NCBI GenBank assembly: GCA_019186825.1
Contig: JABARP010000005.1
Location: forward strand, 56,240 to 120,239
Length of the DNA stretch: 64,000 nucleotides
Source: Pyrinomonadaceae bacterium
Lineage (GTDB): Bacteria > Acidobacteriota > Blastocatellia > Pyrinomonadales > Pyrinomonadaceae
Reading direction: 5' to 3'
Shown here: positions 50,225 through 59,402 of the stretch, in pieces
Numbering within the stretch: position 1 is the stretch's first letter
How the letters are laid out: each line of letters begins with the position of its first letter
Notes under the pieces: model-generated
The model's input: only the letters and a program-made list of their open reading frames with translations
Database searches by the model: none
Told to the model about the DNA's origin: nothing
Position numbers and translations under genes: made by a program

Positions 50225-51176
50225 TCACCTGCCCGCGTTCGCCGACCGCGCAGCCGTATTTTTTCGCCATAAATAGGCCATAGAAATCGCCCTTCACGCC
50301 GCTATTCTCGAGCTCCCACGTCTTTCCCTTGTCGTATGTGCGAATAAGCAGGCCGCGAAATCCGACCGCAAAGCCATTCTTATCGTCAGCGAAATATACG
50401 CGTTTCAGAGTTTCCGGCGAAGGTGAAGCGACCTTTTCCCAGGACGCACCGCCGTCCTCGGTCCTGATTATCGAACCGCCGCCGCCGACGGCAAATCCGT
50501 TCATATCGTCACGAAAATCCACCGCGAACAGCGCCCTTTCGACGCCTGTCTTTTGGATCGACCACGAACGCCCGCCGTCGAGCGTGACCATCATCAGGCC
50601 TTTATCGCCGACGATCCAACCGCGATCTTTGCCGTCAAAATCGAGATGGAATATCTCCGCTTTTGAAGGCAGCGGAATACGGCTCCACGATTCACCTTCG
50701 TCCTCGGTAAGCATCAGGAGCGAATCGACGATCTCGTCGCGTGCATTGACGATCGAGCCGATGATCAGGCCGCGTTTCTTGCCGGCGAACCGAATGCTCG
50801 TAAATTCCGGCGTTCCTTTTGTAAAATCTCCGGCACGATAGATCATCGTCCTTTTCCAGGTATTGCCGCCGTCGTCCGTCTTGAACATCAGTTTGCCGGC
50901 GACGAGATAGCCGTTCTTTTCGTTGCGAAAGTAGATCTCGCTGATCGATTCCGTCGTGTTGAGCGGATATTTGCTCCAGGTCGCACCGCCGTCATTCGTT
51001 GCCGCGAGGAATCCGTTGTCGCCCGCAATAAAACCGCGGGACGCAGTTGTGAAGTAAACCGCAACAAGGTCCTCGGTCGTCCCGCTGTTGCGGACCGTCC
51101 AGGTTCCCTGTGCGGAAGCAGCGCAAACCGCTGCAAGGATCAAAATAAAAGTAAAGAAAATTCTCAAGGTGCTCAT
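50208..51176 (-). CDS. Secreted YCF48/BNR-repeat beta-propeller protein
   Basis: A 322-residue exported protein. A signal peptide (Met-Ser-Thr-Leu-Arg-Ile-Phe-Phe to Ala-Ser-Ala-Gln) is followed by about seven BNR-type repeats of the form Asp-Gly-Gly-x-Thr/Ser-Trp, spaced 40-50 residues. This is the YCF48/HCF136 fold, found widely outside photosynthesis. The function is unknown. ATG 51176 has GGAGG close by (3-base gap). The frame is open further upstream, but the signal peptide sits at 51176. Confidence 0.85.
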   Translation of the reverse strand: MSTLRIFFTFILILAAVCAASAQGTWTVRNSGTTEDLVAVYFTTASRGFIAGDNGFLAATNDGGATWSKYPLNTTESISEIYFRNEKNGYLVAGKLMFKTDDGGNTWKRTMIYRAGDFTKGTPEFTSIRFAGKKRGLIIGSIVNARDEIVDSLLMLTEDEGESWSRIPLPSKAEIFHLDFDGKDRGWIVGDKGLMMVTLDGGRSWSIQKTGVERALFAVDFRDDMNGFAVGGGGSIIRTEDGGASWEKVASPSPETLKRVYFADDKNGFAVGFRGLLIRTYDKGKTWELENSGVKGDFYGLFMAKKYGCAVGERGQVITYSR

Positions 51177-51271
51177 TAACCTCCGACGCAATTTTTGCTT
51201 GTCGTTTGCGGTAGAATACCGTTTGAACGCGCAAATTGCATCTTTTGAGCACCTTGAGAACTCCGTCATAG

Positions 51272-53524
51272 TTACTTGACGATCCTGTAAACCTTGCCTT
51301 TCCAGACAATTACGACCTGCTCGCCAAGCGAAAGATACTTCGCGAGATCCGGCTGCTGACTTACAAGGTCAAAGTACTCGTCCGAGCCGAAAGTAAGCTT
51401 TACTTCGTCGAGTCCGGCCTTCGGATCGAACTCGCCGTCTGTCCAAACTCCGCCGAAAAGATAGAACGTTTTGAGGTCAACCTTGCGGACGTCGCGGCTC
51501 GTCTGAGCTTCGTCGTCGGCAAGAGATCTCATATCCTTCTTCTCTTGTGCGCGGAGACTCTCCGAAACTGCCTGCCGTCCGCTGACATCCATCGCCGCGG
51601 TCGGTGCGGCACTCTTCTGCCTCGCGACCCCTGAGATCGAAGGCGGAACGACGTTGTTCTCGCCGCTTGCTCCGTCGATCTGGAAACTACCGTCGGTCGC
51701 AAGGTACGACGTGTATGGCGTAACGATGCCGTAGCGTGTGCCGAGATCGACGATCTCGTCGCGCAGCTCCTTGTTCTCGCCGTTATTGCGTATCTGTTCG
51801 ACGAGCCAGCCGACGCGCCGATTCGCCCAAAGCCGTGCGAGAAACGTATTCGTTTCCGCACGTTCGGGAAAATCGAGGCCGTTGTATGTGAACGTCTGCC
51901 GCTTGCCGGCGAATGTTCCAGTGAGCTTGATGACGGCGTTGTTCAGCGAACTATCGTTCTTATAACGTCCGATGATCGTTATCTGATCGCCGCGAAAAAG
52001 GTCGGTAATATTCCGCGGATAGACAAGGTCGGCCTGTACGCTGCCCATGTCGAGTTCGATGCCGGTCATCACGGGTGAATTCACTTTCGCGAAGAATTTC
52101 GAGACCTTGACCTCGATGTCTTCCTTCGGCTGTATGTAGTCGGCAACGCCCGAATTCTCGGCCGCGAGCTTGTCGAGAAGCCGTGTATTCACGTCATAGC
52201 CAACACCGAAGTTGAAAAGATGCAGGCCCGGCACTTTGATCGCGGCCGCATTCTTCAAGATCGCATCGACATTCTGAACGCCGACCGTCGGCAGCCCGTC
52301 GGTCATAAAGACCATCATCTTCGGACGCTCCGATCTGTCGAACTGCCGCAAGCCCGCCTTAAGAGCGTCGTTGATATTCGTGCCGCCGTTCGGCCTAAGG
52401 GCTTCGACGAACGAAATGCCGCGTTTCTTGCCTGCATCGTCCGCCTGAATGAGGCCTTTCTCCATCAGGTGTTCTTCGCCCGCGAAATTTATGACGTTGA
52501 AACGATCACCCGCACGCAGCCCGCGGATCCCGAAAAGGAGGCTCGCTCTCGCCTTGTCCATCTTCCCTTCGTCCGCCATCGACCCCGAAGTATCGATGAC
52601 AAAGACGATGTCCTTGCTCGCGATCTCGCTCTCGCGTATATCGGCTTTCGGCGAAAGCTGGAGCATAAAGTAGCCGTCCTTCCCCGTTTCGCGATATGTG
52701 ATCAGCGAGAGCCCGAAATCATCGTCCGAGACGGTGTAGAAAAGTTCGAGGTCTTTGTTGCTGCCGCTCGTCTCGAACGTAATTTTTGCGGAACGCTCGG
52801 TTATGTTCTTGATGTCGATCGTGTGCGAGGGCGAATAAATATTCCGGATCGAATTCCTCGCCTCGATCTCGATCGTGCCGGAGATCGTGCCGAACTGCTG
52901 CGACGGCATTTCTCTGCGAACTGCCGACGGCGGCACAGGCCCTTCCCAACCGCGTTGCGGCTGCCGCCAAAGGTTGTGCCCGGTACCGAGCGGATACCGA
53001 TACGCGACCGTGCCGGAATCTGCCTTCAAAACTTGCGTGTAGGTCAGTTCGAGCTTCTTATCGGAGTTTGGCGGTATCGGAAAGATCGACGCCTGCAAAA
53101 GATTCTGCCCGGCATATTCGAGCAAGCCCGGATCACGCTGACGCCGAACGATCGCATCGTAGATCTGCCGTGCCTGTTCACGCGAACGAACCTCGCCGAC
53201 GAGCTTCTTTCCGTTCTCCCAGATCGCAAATTCCGAGATCGAAGCACCTTCCGGGATCGGGAAAAAATACGTGCCTTCGAGTGTGAACGGCGTATCGTTG
53301 CGAAACACCTGCTCGACGTGGGTCGTTGCGACCTGGCCCGATATCTTCGTGTCGAGCTTGATCGACTTGACAGGCAACGCGTTCGGCAGCGGCAAAGGCC
53401 TCGGCAGCGGCCTGCACGGCCGAACATCACAAACTATCGGAACAATAACCCCTTGAGCCCTAACAATTACGCCTCCGCATAGGAAAAGAAGCGTCAGGGA
53501 AAATGCAATTGCAAAAACTTTCAT
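51272..53524 (-). CDS. Exported VIT and von Willebrand A domain protein
   Basis: A 750-residue protein: signal peptide (to about 24), VIT domain (about 45-175), vWA domain (about 300-480) with a MIDAS motif Asp-Thr-Ser-Gly-Ser-Met-Ala, Thr and Asp in Met-Thr-Asp-Gly-Leu-Pro, and a C-terminal region of unknown fold. Related to inter-alpha-trypsin inhibitor heavy chains; bacterial members are envelope or surface proteins. It starts at ATG 53524 after a weak purine-rich site. It lies upstream of the BNR protein gene, with 95 bases between them. Confidence 0.9.
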   Translation of the reverse strand: MKVFAIAFSLTLLFLCGGVIVRAQGVIVPIVCDVRPCRPLPRPLPLPNALPVKSIKLDTKISGQVATTHVEQVFRNDTPFTLEGTYFFPIPEGASISEFAIWENGKKLVGEVRSREQARQIYDAIVRRQRDPGLLEYAGQNLLQASIFPIPPNSDKKLELTYTQVLKADSGTVAYRYPLGTGHNLWRQPQRGWEGPVPPSAVRREMPSQQFGTISGTIEIEARNSIRNIYSPSHTIDIKNITERSAKITFETSGSNKDLELFYTVSDDDFGLSLITYRETGKDGYFMLQLSPKADIRESEIASKDIVFVIDTSGSMADEGKMDKARASLLFGIRGLRAGDRFNVINFAGEEHLMEKGLIQADDAGKKRGISFVEALRPNGGTNINDALKAGLRQFDRSERPKMMVFMTDGLPTVGVQNVDAILKNAAAIKVPGLHLFNFGVGYDVNTRLLDKLAAENSGVADYIQPKEDIEVKVSKFFAKVNSPVMTGIELDMGSVQADLVYPRNITDLFRGDQITIIGRYKNDSSLNNAVIKLTGTFAGKRQTFTYNGLDFPERAETNTFLARLWANRRVGWLVEQIRNNGENKELRDEIVDLGTRYGIVTPYTSYLATDGSFQIDGASGENNVVPPSISGVARQKSAAPTAAMDVSGRQAVSESLRAQEKKDMRSLADDEAQTSRDVRKVDLKTFYLFGGVWTDGEFDPKAGLDEVKLTFGSDEYFDLVSQQPDLAKYLSLGEQVVIVWKGKVYRIVK

Positions 53525-53897
53525 AATTCTTACCGTCAAACGGTCTCCTGCATAGGTTTAGTCAACGGTAGAACGCCGCCCCGCCCCGATTCTTGCAAAA
53601 ACATCGGAAAAAGTGAGTTTGCGGGCTTCGCTTCGCGACCTTTGCGTTTTCTGCTCACCGCCGCTCCGGCGACTATGCCGCCGATCAAAGTTGAACTGTC
53701 AAACATCAACATCATCACCAACGAGCATACCCAACCCTAGCGCTCATTTGAAGCACACTTTGCACAGATTGTATGAAAATGCACAGAATGCACAATTTGA
53801 TACAAAATGCACAAAATGAACAGAATGCGAAGCTGGCGAGGATCTTCTTCCTGCTTCGATCTACGGCTTAAAGGCCGCGGCATTTCGAGACCTACGG
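53525..53897. other. Gene-free spacer with repeated motifs
   Basis: This 373-base spacer has no believable gene. A stretch near 53611-53650 (GTTTGCGGGCTTCGCTTCGC and the following CGACCTTTGCGTTTTCTGC) resembles the CGCAAAG-type intergenic repeats seen in many bacterial genomes. Around 53777-53827 the motif AAAATGCACA/GAATGCACAA is repeated imperfectly about five times. Confidence 0.5.
53777..53827. repeat. Imperfect tandem repeat of an A-rich 9-10-mer
   Basis: About five imperfect copies of AAAATGCACA/GAATGCACA-like units stand in a row, interrupted once by TTTGATAC. It sits in the gap between the VIT-vWA gene and the coiled-coil gene. Confidence 0.6.
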
Positions 53898-54593
53898 CTA
53901 TTGGGTGGGCTTATCGGCGCTGAGGGCGTCGTCGATATCTTTTTCGATCTTTTGGCGGAGTTTCTCGACGAGGGACTCGCTGCGTTCGAGGCCGGCATCG
54001 ACCCTTGCTCTCGCAGCCTGGATCTCAGCGAGCAGTTTTTGCTGGATAGCCTGTTCGGCGGCAAGAGATTTGGCCCTGGCCTCGCGGACCTCTTCAGGAC
54101 GCATCGAACCGCCCATTTGTGTCGTCACGCGGTTGATCATCTCCGGCCGACTTTCGTATGCAAGCTGGTCGAGTTTTGCCTGCACCGCGGCCTCTTTCTC
54201 CATTAACTCGAACGACTGTTTGCGAAGATTCTCGGTCCGCTGCTCGGCACGCGTCAGAATGTCGAGGTTCATCAAAAGACGTTTCTGCTGTTCGTCGTAT
54301 TTGTCGGCGCGCGAGCTTTCAAGAGCCTTGATGCGCTCGAGCAGTGCCTCGGTCGTCGGCGCATCCTGAGCCGGCGGCTGTTCGGTCGATGTCGAGTCCG
54401 GGATCTGTTCGACCTGCTCGGGCGTAACGAGCGGCTTGCCCGGCTCTTGCCCGATTATTTGGTCGGTGGTCAGTTGAATGGGCGTTGGCGTCGGCTGAGG
54501 AACAGCGGTCGTTCGGTTACGCCGCTGTGCCGTCGCGGCCCCGACAAAGAGAATGCAAGTTACGGCAGCTAAAACGCTAAGTTTACCGATCAT
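53898..54593 (-). CDS. Secreted coiled-coil protein, function unknown
   Basis: A 231-residue protein with a signal peptide ending near Ala-Thr-Ala-Gln (about residue 23), a Pro/Thr/Gln-rich linker, and a long helical region from about 82 on, rich in Glu, Arg, Gln and Leu, typical of coiled coils. No domain recognised. Its start overlaps the next upstream gene stop by 11 bases (54583-54593). Confidence 0.7.
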   Translation of the reverse strand: MIGKLSVLAAVTCILFVGAATAQRRNRTTAVPQPTPTPIQLTTDQIIGQEPGKPLVTPEQVEQIPDSTSTEQPPAQDAPTTEALLERIKALESSRADKYDEQQKRLLMNLDILTRAEQRTENLRKQSFELMEKEAAVQAKLDQLAYESRPEMINRVTTQMGGSMRPEEVREARAKSLAAEQAIQQKLLAEIQAARARVDAGLERSESLVEKLRQKIEKDIDDALSADKPTQ

Positions 54594-54861
54594 TTTTCTT
54601 CTCCTTTACTTCCTTATCCGGGATCAGGTCGCCGGTAAACAGCTCGATGCCATTCTTCGCCAAACCAACGATCGGGGTAGCGTCCAGGCCCGAATTTATC
54701 AATCCTCTCACAACGCCCTTTCGCTTTATGTCGCTACCGACAAGCACAACGACGACGGCCGTCCCGCCGAAAGGAAGCATCTTGGCTCCACGTTTTACAA
54801 GTTGCCAACCGCCTGCGCGGAGTAATTTGCCTTTTACGGAACGCTCCATTTTCAAAGCCAT
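54583..54861 (-). CDS. Small hydrophobic-segment protein, function unknown
   Basis: A 92-residue protein with a basic N-terminus, a Gly/Val-rich hydrophobic segment (Gly-Gly-Thr-Ala-Val-Val-Val-Val-Leu-Val-Gly), and a Lys-rich C-terminus. It may be a short membrane protein. The likely start is ATG 54861, with another at 54849. It precedes and overlaps the coiled-coil protein gene, so the two form a small operon. Confidence 0.6.
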   Translation of the reverse strand: MALKMERSVKGKLLRAGGWQLVKRGAKMLPFGGTAVVVVLVGSDIKRKGVVRGLINSGLDATPIVGLAKNGIELFTGDLIPDKEVKEKKNDR

Positions 54862-54950
54862 CTTATCGCCCGAGAATAAACTTGCAAAGCTCAGATGACA
54901 AAAGCATACTCGTCTTTGCACGAAATATTCTTCCAAAAGGTTGCAAAACT

Positions 54951-55874
54951 ATGGGGCTGAAGATCGACCGCCTTTCGAAGCGGTTTGGTAATAACAATTG
55001 GGCTCTGCGCGATATTGACCTCGATATCGCCAACGGCGAGGTTTTCGGTATCCTCGGCGAAAGCGGGACCGGAAAATCAACGCTCCTCAAGATGATCGCC
55101 GGCGTCGAAAAAACAACGATCGGCGAGATCCGCGTCGAACCTTCGGTAGGCATCCGTTTTGTTGACGGAGCAAGTTCAGGCCGCGGCGGTTTCTATTCGC
55201 GTTCGGCAAAGGCGCCGAGCAAGACAGTCGTACAGGACGCTCTCGCGAACGGCGGGGATGACATCATCGCTTTCGACAATTGCTTCCAGCATCTTGATTC
55301 TTTCGAAAAACAGAAAGCGTTTGAGGCGATCCGTACGGCGAAAGGCAGGACGATCTTGATCGCATCGAGCGACTATCGGGACCTTGCGGAATGTTGCGGG
55401 CGCATCGCGATCCTCGCAGGCAGCTACCTGGCACAGGTCGGAACTCCGCAAGAGGTCTACACGAAACCTGCAAATTCCGCAGCAGCTTTTGCCACGGGCG
55501 ATCTCAACAGATTCGATGCGAGACGTCTTTCCTCGACCGACGCGGGAATCCCGGAATTCTACACCGTCGTCGGCGGCCATCGCGTCTTCGCTCAGCCGAC
55601 CGAACGATTCAAGCTCGGGCCGCTCAATCAAACGATAAATCTTGCCATCAGGCCCGAGCATATCTCGATCACGACAGGTGCTTCGTTTCCTGAGGACAAT
55701 CTTCTGAAAGCGATCGTCCGCGACATAAGATTTTTAGGGCCGTCAACCCGAGTTTTGCTCGATGCTGACGGCCTTGAGTTGAATGCAGCGGTTCCGAGGG
55801 TCGTTGGCCTCAACGTCGGTGAGGAGTGTATGATCGCACTCCCGCCGCCGCGAGTTTACGTGTTCAAATCCTAA
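54951..55874 (+). CDS. Degenerate ABC ATPase with TOBE-like C-terminus
   Basis: A 307-residue ABC-type ATPase. Walker A is intact (Gly-Glu-Ser-Gly-Thr-Gly-Lys-Ser-Thr). A Walker B-like stretch reads Asp-Asp-Ile-Ile-Ala-Phe-Asp-Asn, so the catalytic Glu is replaced by Asn. There is no LSGGQ signature, and the distance between the Walkers is only about 65 residues against about 120 normally: the helical subdomain is largely missing. The C-terminal part has Arg-Pro-Glu-His-Ile-Ser, like the TOBE region of CysA/PotA proteins. No permease or binding protein is nearby. ATG 54951 is preceded by AAAGG. The stop interlocks with the OmpA-like gene (CTAA). Confidence 0.8.
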   Translation: MGLKIDRLSKRFGNNNWALRDIDLDIANGEVFGILGESGTGKSTLLKMIAGVEKTTIGEIRVEPSVGIRFVDGASSGRGGFYSRSAKAPSKTVVQDALANGGDDIIAFDNCFQHLDSFEKQKAFEAIRTAKGRTILIASSDYRDLAECCGRIAILAGSYLAQVGTPQEVYTKPANSAAAFATGDLNRFDARRLSSTDAGIPEFYTVVGGHRVFAQPTERFKLGPLNQTINLAIRPEHISITTGASFPEDNLLKAIVRDIRFLGPSTRVLLDADGLELNAAVPRVVGLNVGEECMIALPPPRVYVFKS

Positions 55875-57418
55875 GGACGAACCGTCAAAACGACCAGTAC
55901 ACGACGATTCTTCGCACGATTCTTCACGGTCGTATTCGGGGCGATCGGAAGCGACGCTCCCAATCCCTTTGCCGACAGTCTTGAATCAGCGACTCCGGCC
56001 GCCGAAAACCTCGACGAGACGGCTCTCGCACGTCCGTCAGTCAACGCCTGGATCGTTTCCGGTGCGCCTGAGCTGTCCGTGTGCGATTCGATCGCGATGT
56101 TGTATGCCGGGTTATCCGCCAGTAGGGCGGCGAGTGCTTCTAACTTCTGATTTCCGCGCACAGAAAAATCCGTCGAACGCGAATTCGCCCAAAAATTCTC
56201 CGGCAGAGTCACCTCGATCCCGCGTTGTGTCTGTGCGACCGTTCCGAACGAACGCAATACCTGTATCAAAGCCGGCTCTGCCGCCTTGATCTCGGCAGCG
56301 CGTCTGTCGTTCGCCCTCTGCTGTTCGAGCTGCGTCTTTTCAGACTGGATCGCAGCGAGTTGACGCTTGGCGCTCTCCGCCTCGATCTTCGTGCGTGTCA
56401 ATTCATCCCGCAATTTCGCATTCTCCTCGCGGAGGTCGTTTACGAGCGTGGTCGAATTCTGAACGTCACGTTCCGACAGTTCGCGGTTACGCGTTTCGCG
56501 CGCAAGCTCCGCCTTTAGATCGGCGATCTCGGCCTGAGCATCATTGTATCTGCGTTCAGCTTGCCGTATCTCGGCATCGGAGCGGGACCTTTCATTTCGT
56601 TGTTCGCGTGCTTGTTTGCGCACTGTTGCGGTCTCTTCCGCCTTGACTGCGGCAGAGATCGCCCTTCGTGCCGTGATATCGACATCTTCCTCACGGCGCC
56701 CGGCACGCCACGCGGCCTCTGCATTCGATAGCAACGTAGTCGCCTCCGCCAGCTCCTGTGTTGCATCCCGCTCGGCACCCGCGAACTTTGCGAGAGCGAC
56801 CGCCTGTCGTCCCTGCAATATCGTCGAAGGCGTTTTCGAATAATCGACCTCGGCGATCTCCGGCGTTCGCGAATCCTGAAAATAGTCGCTTGAATTCCCG
56901 AAATACTGAGCCGTTGAGACGGTACCGATCGTCCTACCGCTCCTTGCGTACGGATTGAGATTCTCGAGCATCACCTGCTGGCTCGGGCGACGTACAAGAA
57001 AATGCGGTTCGGCGGTGATCAGCAGAGCGAAGGTCTGCAGAGGCGTCGTAACGGAGATCTTCGAATCGAACTCAAAGAAACCGCGGCGCTTGATCTCGCC
57101 GAGATTATCCGCTCTTCCGTCCGGCGAGATCGCCCAAAGGACGTACGTCGCATAACCCGCACCAAGCTCAAACGGACGCGGCATCTTCGAGACGCTGAGC
57201 TCGATCTCCGTTCCGTTGCGTTTTGTACGCTGTACCCGAGCTTCGCCCTTCATTCTTGGGAATCTCGTCGTCCCGCGAAAATTCACCATCACGACCTCGT
57301 CGAGCGGATACGTGATCGCGGTCGTGCGGCGTGCGACATCAAGCTGTGCGAACGCAGCCGTTGCGACCATCGAAATAACAAAAAGTGCGACGGCAGGAAA
57401 ATATAGCTTCTTCATCAT
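55871..57418 (-). CDS. OmpA-family protein with long coiled coil
   Basis: A 515-residue exported protein. A signal peptide (Met-Met-Lys-Lys-Leu-Tyr ... Ala-Phe-Ala-Gln) leads to a beta-rich domain (about 28-175), then a long coiled coil (about 215-385, Glu/Arg/Ala/Leu-rich), and an OmpA-like peptidoglycan-binding domain (Ile-Glu-Ser-His-Thr-Asp-Ser-Ser-Gly; Asn-Arg-Arg-Val). It probably tethers the outer membrane or a periplasmic structure to the wall. It ends against the ABC ATPase with stop codons interlocked. Confidence 0.88.
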   Translation of the reverse strand: MMKKLYFPAVALFVISMVATAAFAQLDVARRTTAITYPLDEVVMVNFRGTTRFPRMKGEARVQRTKRNGTEIELSVSKMPRPFELGAGYATYVLWAISPDGRADNLGEIKRRGFFEFDSKISVTTPLQTFALLITAEPHFLVRRPSQQVMLENLNPYARSGRTIGTVSTAQYFGNSSDYFQDSRTPEIAEVDYSKTPSTILQGRQAVALAKFAGAERDATQELAEATTLLSNAEAAWRAGRREEDVDITARRAISAAVKAEETATVRKQAREQRNERSRSDAEIRQAERRYNDAQAEIADLKAELARETRNRELSERDVQNSTTLVNDLREENAKLRDELTRTKIEAESAKRQLAAIQSEKTQLEQQRANDRRAAEIKAAEPALIQVLRSFGTVAQTQRGIEVTLPENFWANSRSTDFSVRGNQKLEALAALLADNPAYNIAIESHTDSSGAPETIQALTDGRARAVSSRFSAAGVADSRLSAKGLGASLPIAPNTTVKNRAKNRRVLVVLTVRP

Positions 57419-57599
57419 AATTTTTATGTGTTTTGACGGAAGACAGGACTTCCACAAGCGCGTTAATTGAAAAGATGACACATTGCCTGTTCAGGTTGCA
57501 AACAAAGGACTTGGACAGTTGTGCGGATTCTAAAGTATATTCAAGAGTTTGTAGTTGCCTGCAAATGCCCGGCTGACGCGGGAGCCGTTTGCCGCCACG

Positions 57600-59402
57600 A
57601 TGGAAGAATTTAAGCGTCTTATCTCATACGTAAGGCCCTACTGGGCACTATTTGCCGCCGCACTGTTTGCGATGGTGATGGTGGCGCTGTTCGAGACGGC
57701 AACGCTCGGCCTTCTTGTCCCGATCGTCGATCAATTCGTCAAAGTTCCGGGGAATGCGTCGTCCACGATCTTCGACCTCCACAAGCTCGTACCGCAGGAC
57801 GACTGGTTCAAGGCATGGCTTACGATCTCCGGCCTTTTGTTCATCTTCACGATCGGCAAAGGCATCGCGGAATATTTTTCGTCGTATCTGATGGCGAAGA
57901 TCGGGCAATCCGCGATCTTGAACCTAAGGGAACAGCTTTACGACCATCTTCTCAAGCAATCGTCTTCATTCTTCGAGAAGCATCGCACGAATTTTCTCGT
58001 TACAAGGCTTGTCCAAAGCTGCTCTTTGATCGAATACGCGGTGACGGGCAATCTTCGCGACGTCCTGCGCGAAAGCTTCATCCTCGTCGGCTGTTTTGCG
58101 ACCGCGTTCTATTACAACTGGCGACTGACGCTCGGTGCGATCATCGTCGCCCCGATCATCGGTTTCCTCACTACGAAATTCAGCAAGCGGCTGCGCCGTT
58201 TCGCTGAGGATTCCGTCGAGGGCAACAAACTCCTTACGGACACCGCACAGGAAACGCTCTCGAATCAGATGATCGTTAAGGCATACAGGGCCGAAGCTCG
58301 CGAGCGTTCACGATTCTCACGTGTGGCTCACTTCATTGCGAACGCAAATCTACGCTCCGCCCGCACTGCCGCACTCTCACCGCCAACGATCGACATCATC
58401 GGCGTCGTGATGGTCGTCCTGCTGATCTTCTTTGGCTTGCGGGAGATCAACGCAGCAAGAATGGACGCATCGCAGTTCTTCGCGTTCCTCTTTGCTCTCT
58501 TTAGGAGCTACGACCCGATGCGAAAGATCTCGCGGCAGCACAACGAGATCTCGCGTGCGTTTGCAGCGGCCCGTGATGTCTGGGATGTGCTTGATGAGGA
58601 CGACCATATGCCGGAGAAGGAGAATGCGATCGACCTTGCTCCTCTCCGTGAGAAGATCGAGGTCCGCGATGTCTCTTTCCACTATAAAGGCCACTCGAAA
58701 CAGATCCTGAAGCACATCGATCTCGAGATCCCGCGAAATTCGATCGTTGCGCTCGTCGGCGAAAGCGGCGGTGGAAAATCCAGCCTTATCAAGCTCCTGC
58801 AAAGGATGTACGACGTTTCCGAAGGTGCGATCCTTTGGGATGGCATCGACCTGCGCGATGCCTCGCTCGCTTCCCTACGCAAACAGATCGCCTTAGTTAC
58901 GCAGGAGACAGTGCTGTTTAACGACACGGTGAAATACAATATCTCGTACGGCAAACCGGACGCGACGGACGCTGAGATCGCCGAAGCGGCACGCATCGCG
59001 TTCGCTGATGGATTCATCGAGCAGCTTCCCGAAAAATACGACACGCGTGTCGGTGAACGCGGCTCGCTCCTCTCGGGCGGACAAAGGCAGCGGATAGCGA
59101 TCGCTCGGGCTGTGCTCGTCGACGCGCAGCTTCTAATTTTTGACGAGGCGACCTCCGCTCTCGACACCGAAAGCGAGATGCTCGTGCAGAAAGCGATCGC
59201 AAATATCACGAAGGATCGTACGACCGTCGTGATCGCTCACAGGCTTTCGACGATCCGCCGTGCCGACAAGATCGTCGTGATGGAAAAAGGCGAGATCATC
59301 GAGGTCGGGAGCCACGCCGAATTGATGGAGGCCGACGGGAAATACAAGAAACTTTACGAATACCAGTTTGCCGAAGAGGCAGAACATTCTGAATTCATAT
59401 GA
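57600..59402 (+). CDS. MsbA-like ABC transporter (permease-ATPase fusion)
   Basis: A 600-residue half transporter. Residues about 1-320 form six membrane helices; residues about 350-590 form the ATPase, with Gly-Glu-Ser-Gly-Gly-Gly-Lys-Ser-Ser (Walker A), Leu-Leu-Ser-Gly-Gly-Gln-Arg-Gln (signature), Leu-Ile-Phe-Asp-Glu-Ala-Thr-Ser-Ala-Leu-Asp (Walker B) and Ile-Ala-His-Arg-Leu-Ser (H-loop). As a homodimer it would export a lipid or drug; an MsbA-like lipid A or glycolipid flippase is plausible. ATG 57600 is the family start although the frame is open upstream. It overlaps yicC by ATGA. Confidence 0.93.
   Translation: MEEFKRLISYVRPYWALFAAALFAMVMVALFETATLGLLVPIVDQFVKVPGNASSTIFDLHKLVPQDDWFKAWLTISGLLFIFTIGKGIAEYFSSYLMAKIGQSAILNLREQLYDHLLKQSSSFFEKHRTNFLVTRLVQSCSLIEYAVTGNLRDVLRESFILVGCFATAFYYNWRLTLGAIIVAPIIGFLTTKFSKRLRRFAEDSVEGNKLLTDTAQETLSNQMIVKAYRAEARERSRFSRVAHFIANANLRSARTAALSPPTIDIIGVVMVVLLIFFGLREINAARMDASQFFAFLFALFRSYDPMRKISRQHNEISRAFAAARDVWDVLDEDDHMPEKENAIDLAPLREKIEVRDVSFHYKGHSKQILKHIDLEIPRNSIVALVGESGGGKSSLIKLLQRMYDVSEGAILWDGIDLRDASLASLRKQIALVTQETVLFNDTVKYNISYGKPDATDAEIAEAARIAFADGFIEQLPEKYDTRVGERGSLLSGGQRQRIAIARAVLVDAQLLIFDEATSALDTESEMLVQKAIANITKDRTTVVIAHRLSTIRRADKIVVMEKGEIIEVGSHAELMEADGKYKKLYEYQFAEEAEHSEFI

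Noticed and set aside
50208..51176. YCF48-like protein as a sign of photosynthesis
   Set aside because: BNR/YCF48 repeats are widespread in non-phototrophs, and no photosystem or pigment gene is present.
52220..53482. Open frame of 420 codons on the plus strand opposite the VIT-vWA gene
   Set aside because: It is antisense to a well-supported protein, has no domain, and is Arg-rich as expected from the reverse of the coding strand.
53536..53721. A 61-codon minus-strand frame in the large spacer
   Set aside because: No ribosome site, no family, and it runs through repeat-like sequence.
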